Made by a program: the position numbers and the translations under genes. Positions 6,072-9,118 of a DNA stretch of 9,118 nucleotides are shown here, one piece after another (position 1 is the stretch's first letter; each line of letters opens with the position of its first letter). Under the pieces are notes generated by a model. That model ran no database searches. It saw only the letters and a list, made by a program, of their open reading frames with translations, and had not been told where the DNA came from. Origin of the DNA: Candidatus Neomicrothrix sp. UBA4542 (GTDB taxonomy: Bacteria; Actinomycetota; Acidimicrobiia; Acidimicrobiales; Poriferisodalaceae); NCBI GenBank assembly GCA_002388005.1, contig DGLO01000116.1, positions 1-9,118 on the forward strand, in the 5' to 3' direction.

Positions 6072-6949
6072 GAGTTGAAGGCTTCTAAGGTAGGGGTGAG
6101 TTCGTCGAGATAGCGGAGCGTCTCGTCTGCCGACGGCAGGTCGAAGTTCACAGGGGTGAAGACAAACTGGGTAACGCCTGCCGAGGCATATTGCTCAAGT
6201 CGCTGCATCTGGGGGCGTCCCCAGAGGTACAGGCTGATAGGAATTGATGGACCGTCGCGCCCTGCTTCATCGGCGAGGCTCCGAAATAATTCGATTCCCC
6301 CAAGCACGTCCGGTTTTCCATTGACATTCATTACACCAACGTCGATAGGTGCCCATTCGTCGGCGTATTCAGCAGCGTGTTGTATGCCGAGCGGTCCGGC
6401 GTTTCCTAGGGCGATTGGTACCGTTCCCTCTACGGGTTTCGGGAACACCCACGAGGGGGAGTATCGGTCCCAGGTACCTTGGAAACTTGCTTCGTCCTCT
6501 CGCCAGGCAACTCGAAGCGCTTCGACCCGTTCGCGCATCGCCGAATAACGCTTTCGGAAGGGTAGGTCCGGCCGGTGGTTCTCCAGTTCTTCCTCGTTCC
6601 AGCCGACGCCAATGCCCATGACAACTCGCCCCTGTGACACGACATCGGCCGTGGCGACCGTGCACGCCAGATCGAGAAGATCATGTTCAAGGAGGAGGCA
6701 AATGCCTGTTCCTAAAGTCAGGGTCGTAGTTTCAGCGGAGGCGGCCGCGATAGAGACCCAAGGGTCCATCATGTGAATGTAGGAGCCGGGTAGCTGGCCG
6801 CCATTGGGATAAGGGCTGCGACGCTCAACTGGGATATGGGTGTGCTCTGGGAACCACACCGAATCGAACCCGCGTGCTTCGAGCTCTCTAGCGAGGTGGC
6901 CGGGGAGTATTCCGCTGGCGTGATTTCCTGTCAAGTAACCGAACTTCAT
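6068..6949 (-). CDS. Luciferase-like (LLM class) F420-dependent-type oxidoreductase
   Basis: This is a TIM-barrel flavin/F420-dependent oxidoreductase of the bacterial-luciferase superfamily; the cofactor F420 is inferred from the subfamily, and the substrate is unknown. It has 293 residues. It starts MKFGYLTGNH, with AxxLEARGFDSVWFPEHTH-type N-terminal features (20-38). TTLTLGTGICLL (75-86) and the diagnostic GRVVMGIGVGWNEEELENH (107-125) follow, then FRKRYSAMRERVEALRVAW (131-149), typical of the 'TIGR03619' type F420 group. IALGNAGPLGIQHAAEYADEW (179-199) is the second conserved block. The ATG directly follows a TAGAAT box, implying a leaderless single-gene transcript. The end is convergent with the 345-residue gene: both stops lie within the four bases TTAG at 6068-6071. 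Confidence 0.92.
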   Translation of the reverse strand: MKFGYLTGNHASGILPGHLARELEARGFDSVWFPEHTHIPVERRSPYPNGGQLPGSYIHMMDPWVSIAAASAETTTLTLGTGICLLLEHDLLDLACTVATADVVSQGRVVMGIGVGWNEEELENHRPDLPFRKRYSAMRERVEALRVAWREDEASFQGTWDRYSPSWVFPKPVEGTVPIALGNAGPLGIQHAAEYADEWAPIDVGVMNVNGKPDVLGGIELFRSLADEAGRDGPSIPISLYLWGRPQMQRLEQYASAGVTQFVFTPVNFDLPSADETLRYLDELTPTLEAFNS

Positions 6950-6955
6950 GAGGGA

Positions 6956-6961
6956 ATTCTA
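6956..6961 (-). promoter_or_regulatory. -10 box of a leaderless promoter for the LLM oxidoreductase
   Basis: Read on the reverse strand, TAGAAT is followed by TCCCTC (six bases) and the ATG at 6949. This is almost the same sequence as the bpa start region (TAGAAT, TCCTCC, ATG). No Shine-Dalgarno is present. Confidence 0.6.
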
Positions 6962-6973
6962 TGGGTAACAGGG

Positions 6974-6985
6974 CAACCCGGGTTG
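6974..6985. promoter_or_regulatory. Perfect 12-bp palindrome upstream of the LLM gene, putative operator
   Basis: CAACCCGGGTTG is its own reverse complement. Its centre is about 24 bases from the predicted transcription start, and it covers the expected -35 position of the reverse-strand promoter. A half-site copy, CCGGGTTGT, recurs at 7064-7072. This fits a dimeric repressor, but no regulator gene is in the window. Confidence 0.42.
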
Positions 6986-7005
6986 TGTCTTCTATCGTTC
7001 GCTCC

Positions 7006-7104
7006 ATGGATGTACATCTTGAGGGCACGGTGGCACCTATCTCTAATGGTCAAGGACCAGCGACCGGGTTGTTCTGGCAGCACCTAATGAGGGCGGCCTC
7101 GTAG
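7006..7104 (+). CDS. Possible 32-residue small ORF upstream of menA
   Basis: An ATG-to-TAG frame begins MDVHLEGTVAPISNGQ. A TANNNT box (TATCGT, 6993-6998) lies 7 bases before the ATG, close to the leaderless spacing seen elsewhere. There is no Shine-Dalgarno and no recognised family. It may be a leader peptide for menA or simply chance. Confidence 0.15.
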   Translation: MDVHLEGTVAPISNGQGPATGLFWQHLMRAAS

Positions 7105-7126
7105 TGGGTAGACCCGAGCTAGCTGC

Positions 7127-7993
7127 ATGACTTCGGCGAGTGTTTGGTTTGCGGGAGCTCGAGCTAGAACCTGGCCCGCCGCAATCGTCCCGGTAGCAGT
7201 CGGAACGGCTGCAGCAGAGGCGGATTTGAATTTCCCGCGAGCGACGTTGGCGCTGTTAGTTTCTCTGTCGCTTCAAATCGGTGTCAATTACGCGAACGAC
7301 TACAGCGACGGGATCCGGGGCACGGATGATCGTCGGATTGGCCCCACGCGATTGGTGGCTTCCGGAGCGGCAACTCCGACGGCTGTGAAGCGGGCGGCAT
7401 TTCTCGCCTTTTTTGTCGCCGCGGTCCCGGGTGTGTATCTGTCGCTGGCTACCACTAGGTGGCTGTTCTTAGTCGGGGCACTGTGTATTGGTGCAGCGTG
7501 GTGTTACACCGGCGGCCCAAAACCCTACGGGTATAGGGGGTGGGGTGAACTTTCTGTATTTGTTTTTTTTGGGTTAGTTGCCTCAGCCGGGAGCACTTAC
7601 TTACAAGACGAACGAGTTACGGCACTTGCGGTGGGAGCGGCGGTGCCCGTCGGTCTTTTGACAGTCGCCTTGCTAATCACGAACAATCTTCGTGATCTCC
7701 CCGCTGACAGCGTTGCCGGAAAGCGGACCCTCGCTGTCCGAATTGGCGATCGACCTACGAGAGTGTTGTACGTGGCAGTCGTCGCTATGTCGTTCCTATG
7801 TCTGTCCTACCTGAGTTTGGTGAGGCCCTGGGCGTTACTAGCGTTTCTAGCTGTCCCGATGGCCTATAACCCGATTCGATCAATTGTGAGCGGAGATGAA
7901 GGCCAATCGCTCATACCGGTCCTCGGCGCTACCGGAAGGCTCGAGATGGTCTATGGGCTGCTGTTGGTTATTGGTCTATCAATTGGTAGCTGA
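7127..7993 (+). CDS. menA: 1,4-dihydroxy-2-naphthoate polyprenyltransferase
   Basis: MenA attaches the polyprenyl chain to 1,4-dihydroxy-2-naphthoate at the membrane, giving demethylmenaquinone. It has 288 residues, the normal length, with about eight hydrophobic segments of the UbiA superfamily. The N-terminal WFAGARARTWPAAIVPVAVG (7-26) is typical of MenA. The first Asp-rich prenyl-diphosphate/Mg motif is NYANDYSDGIRGTD (54-67), followed by GPTRLVASG (72-80). The second is NNLRDLPADSVAGKRTLAVRIG (186-207). ATG 7127 is the first possible start, because an in-frame TAG lies at 7109; there is only a weak GAG as ribosome site. Eight consecutive T residues (7563-7570) lie in the frame encoding Val-Phe-Phe. 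It converges on menG with two bases between stops, and menG acts on its product. Confidence 0.94.
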   Translation: MTSASVWFAGARARTWPAAIVPVAVGTAAAEADLNFPRATLALLVSLSLQIGVNYANDYSDGIRGTDDRRIGPTRLVASGAATPTAVKRAAFLAFFVAAVPGVYLSLATTRWLFLVGALCIGAAWCYTGGPKPYGYRGWGELSVFVFFGLVASAGSTYLQDERVTALAVGAAVPVGLLTVALLITNNLRDLPADSVAGKRTLAVRIGDRPTRVLYVAVVAMSFLCLSYLSLVRPWALLAFLAVPMAYNPIRSIVSGDEGQSLIPVLGATGRLEMVYGLLLVIGLSIGS

Positions 7994-7995
7994 TT

Positions 7996-8697
7996 TCATG
8001 CTGCTTGCGTACCCAAGAAAAGTTGTGTGATCCCGCCGGTCAGTGGAACTCTGGTGACATCGGTAAAGCCGACCGTCCGAAGCTCATCCAGAAGTTCTTC
8101 GGTGCTGGGCAGGTAATCAACTGATTTTGGGAGATAGGCATAGGCGTTTGGATCTGATAGCAATGCGCCTATTTTCGGAACGATTGTTCCGAAATATGCG
8201 CTATAGCCCCAACGTAAAAGGGGATTAGAGGGTTGGCCGACGTCAAGTAAACCAATTCTTCCGCCAGGCTTCACCACTCTGGCGATTTCATGAAAGAAAT
8301 CGGTAAGGTCAGTGAAGTTTCGCAGCGCGAATCCGCACGTGATCCCGTCTACATGACTATCGGGAACCGGTAACTGGAGTGCGTCGGCTCTGACTAAGGG
8401 TGCGTCGGTTGCAGCAGCAGCCAACATCCCGGCGCTGAAGTCAATTCCTACCGGGTTGAGGCCGAAACGCATCAGATCGTTACAAAAGTCCCCGGTGCCA
8501 CACGCGAGGTCAAGGACAGTCGATCCAGCTTCAAGATCGAGACCCCGTACAGTCCTGCGCCGCCACCCGACATCTAGGCGGAAGGTCATCAAACGGTTGA
8601 TGAGGTTATATCTGGGAGCAATTTGATCGAACATTTCCTCGACGATGATGGCTTTGTCTTCACCATGAGGAAGATCGTTGGGTTGAGGCACAGTCAC
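7996..8697 (-). CDS. menG: Demethylmenaquinone methyltransferase
   Basis: MenG (UbiE family) methylates demethylmenaquinone with S-adenosylmethionine, the last step of menaquinone synthesis. In organisms with ubiquinone the same family serves both, but menA alongside points to menaquinone. It has 233 residues from GTG 8697. Family features are MFDQIAPRYNLINRLMTFRLD (22-42), the SAM-binding VLDLACGTGD (61-70), GIDFSAGML (84-92), CGFALRNFTD (121-130), VKPGGRIGLLDVGQP (142-156) and YAYLPKSVDYLPS (186-198). The start has no Shine-Dalgarno but lies 19 bases after the stop of the MaoC-like gene, so the two are probably co-transcribed. It ends two bases from the menA stop, with no room for a separate terminator. 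Confidence 0.94.
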   Translation of the reverse strand: MTVPQPNDLPHGEDKAIIVEEMFDQIAPRYNLINRLMTFRLDVGWRRRTVRGLDLEAGSTVLDLACGTGDFCNDLMRFGLNPVGIDFSAGMLAAAATDAPLVRADALQLPVPDSHVDGITCGFALRNFTDLTDFFHEIARVVKPGGRIGLLDVGQPSNPLLRWGYSAYFGTIVPKIGALLSDPNAYAYLPKSVDYLPSTEELLDELRTVGFTDVTRVPLTGGITQLFLGTQAA

Positions 8698-8702
8698 GCG
8701 AT

Positions 8703-8720
8703 CGGTTCAGAACGGTTCAG
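8703..8720. repeat. Tandem 8-bp direct repeat between the MaoC-like gene and menG
   Basis: CGGTTCAG occurs at 8703-8710 and 8713-8720, one helical turn apart (10-base period). It spans the MaoC-like stop codon and the short gap before the menG start. It could be a protein site on one DNA face or chance. Confidence 0.35.
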
Positions 8721-9118
8721 GTATAGGCCCGATATATGCATTCGGCTACACATGCCGGTCTCTCTGAACCCTCAATTTCGAAAACTAGCTCGGCGGTATA
8801 TTGAGCGCCGCCGTCAAACCGCGAGACCTCTTTGAGCGTGGCACCCATTCGCACGTTCGCTCCAACTGGGACTGGAGCTGTGAATCTGAGTTTGTTTGCA
8901 CCATAGTTGACACCCATTTTGACATCGCCGGCGATAACAAACGCCTCCGCCATACACATTGGGGCCAGTGAAAGCGTCAAATAGCCATGGGCGATGGTTG
9001 TTCCAAATGGCCCGGACTTCGCTCGTTCCTCGTCAAGGTGAATCCATTGAAAGTCACCGGTGGCTTCCGCAAACTTCTGAACTTGTTCGGGTGTGATGGT
9101 GTGCCAGTCGCTGTAGCC
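8717..9118 (-). CDS. MaoC-like hot-dog dehydratase (5' partial)
   Basis: This belongs to the (R)-specific enoyl-CoA hydratase/MaoC-like family, which adds or removes water on acyl-CoA intermediates; the exact substrate is unknown. The reverse-strand frame is open to the right edge, so the gene is cut at its 5' end. 133 residues are visible, and perhaps 15-20 are missing. The apparent start at 8980 is an internal TTG leucine: 46 more in-frame codons lie upstream and hold the active site. Visible motifs are GYSDWHTITPEQV (1-13), then ATGDFQWIHLDEERA (19-33) with the catalytic Asp and His (D22, H27 in visible numbering), and GPFGTTIAHGYLTLSL (36-51). The C-terminal half is the second set of hot-dog strands. 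The stop lies 19 bases before menG, suggesting one operon, but no pathway link to menaquinone is known. Confidence 0.9.
   Translation of the reverse strand, partial: GYSDWHTITPEQVQKFAEATGDFQWIHLDEERAKSGPFGTTIAHGYLTLSLAPMCMAEAFVIAGDVKMGVNYGANKLRFTAPVPVGANVRMGATLKEVSRFDGGAQYTAELVFEIEGSERPACVAECIYRAYT

Larger units (their letters stand above)
6950..7126. other. Divergent intergenic region between the LLM oxidoreductase and menA
   Basis: This 177-base region holds the leaderless promoter of the reverse gene, a perfect 12-bp palindrome (6974-6985), and a direct repeat CCGGGTTGT (6978-6986 and 7064-7072). It also contains a possible 32-codon ORF (7006-7104). For menA only a weak candidate promoter is seen (TTGAGG at 7019, 17 bases, TCTAAT at 7042-7047). 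No RNA gene fold was recognised. Confidence 0.5.

Noticed and set aside
6156..6665. Several overlapping frames on both strands inside the LLM oxidoreductase gene
   Set aside because: They are shadow frames; the reverse-strand 293-residue frame contains all the family motifs.
6950..7126. Possible tRNA, structured RNA or riboswitch in the largest gap
   Set aside because: No cloverleaf, T-loop or known riboswitch core was seen; the palindrome is better explained as a protein site.
8978..8980. TTG as the start of the MaoC-like gene
   Set aside because: The 46 upstream in-frame codons encode the catalytic ATGD-x-x-W-I-H motif, so the gene is cut by the window edge rather than starting here.
1..9118. 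Mobile elements, CRISPR repeats, defence or toxin-antitoxin systems
   Set aside because: No transposase or integrase motifs, no regularly spaced repeats and no terminal inverted repeats were found. The gene content is housekeeping-like.

Overview
This window looks like ordinary chromosomal DNA from an actinobacterium (Actinomycetota), most likely an uncultured Acidimicrobiia-type lineage. Several features point that way. It has a DksA/TraR-like - lspA - rluD cluster arranged as in actinobacterial chromosomes, a clear bacterial proteasome activator (Bpa/PafE), and a luciferase-like oxidoreductase of the F420-dependent type. It also has menaquinone biosynthesis genes, frequent GTG starts (five of the ten complete main genes: 418, 1954, 4391, 5034 and 8697), and promoter -10 boxes placed exactly where leaderless transcripts would begin. 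Base composition is only moderately GC-rich by eye, which is low for many cultured actinobacteria. No mobile element, CRISPR array, tRNA, rRNA or phage gene was seen.

Layout: positions 1-1828 hold a tightly packed forward operon: a 5'-truncated DksA/TraR-like regulator with a degenerate zinc finger, signal peptidase II (lspA) and an RluA/RluD-family pseudouridine synthase. After a 125-bp gap comes a solitary type I phosphodiesterase/nucleotide pyrophosphatase-fold enzyme (1954-3051). A 41-bp gap with a perfect 12-bp palindrome and a strong -10 box precedes bpa (3093-3626). bpa leads through a possible 28-codon coupled mini-ORF into an uncharacterised 221-residue protein (3709-4374), a nitroreductase-family flavoprotein (4391-5005) and an uncharacterised 345-residue protein (5034-6071).

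That forward run meets, stop codon on stop codon, a reverse-strand luciferase-like (LLM) oxidoreductase (6068-6949). Its 177-bp upstream region carries a second 12-bp palindrome and is shared with divergent menA (7127-7993). menA converges, two bases apart, on menG/ubiE (7996-8697, reverse), which lies just downstream of a MaoC-like hot-dog dehydratase cut by the right window edge (8717-9118, reverse).

Functional links: menA and menG catalyse the last two steps of menaquinone synthesis, prenylation of 1,4-dihydroxy-2-naphthoate and methylation of demethylmenaquinone. LspA matures membrane lipoproteins. Bpa opens the 20S proteasome independently of ATP, so the genome should encode a proteasome elsewhere. 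The flavin/F420-type oxidoreductases and the two unrecognised proteins have no assignable substrates. I found no clearly new multi-gene system. The most interesting signals are the repeated leaderless-promoter geometry, the two promoter palindromes, the bpa-mini-ORF-unknown gene coupling chain, and the loss of zinc ligands in the DksA-like protein.
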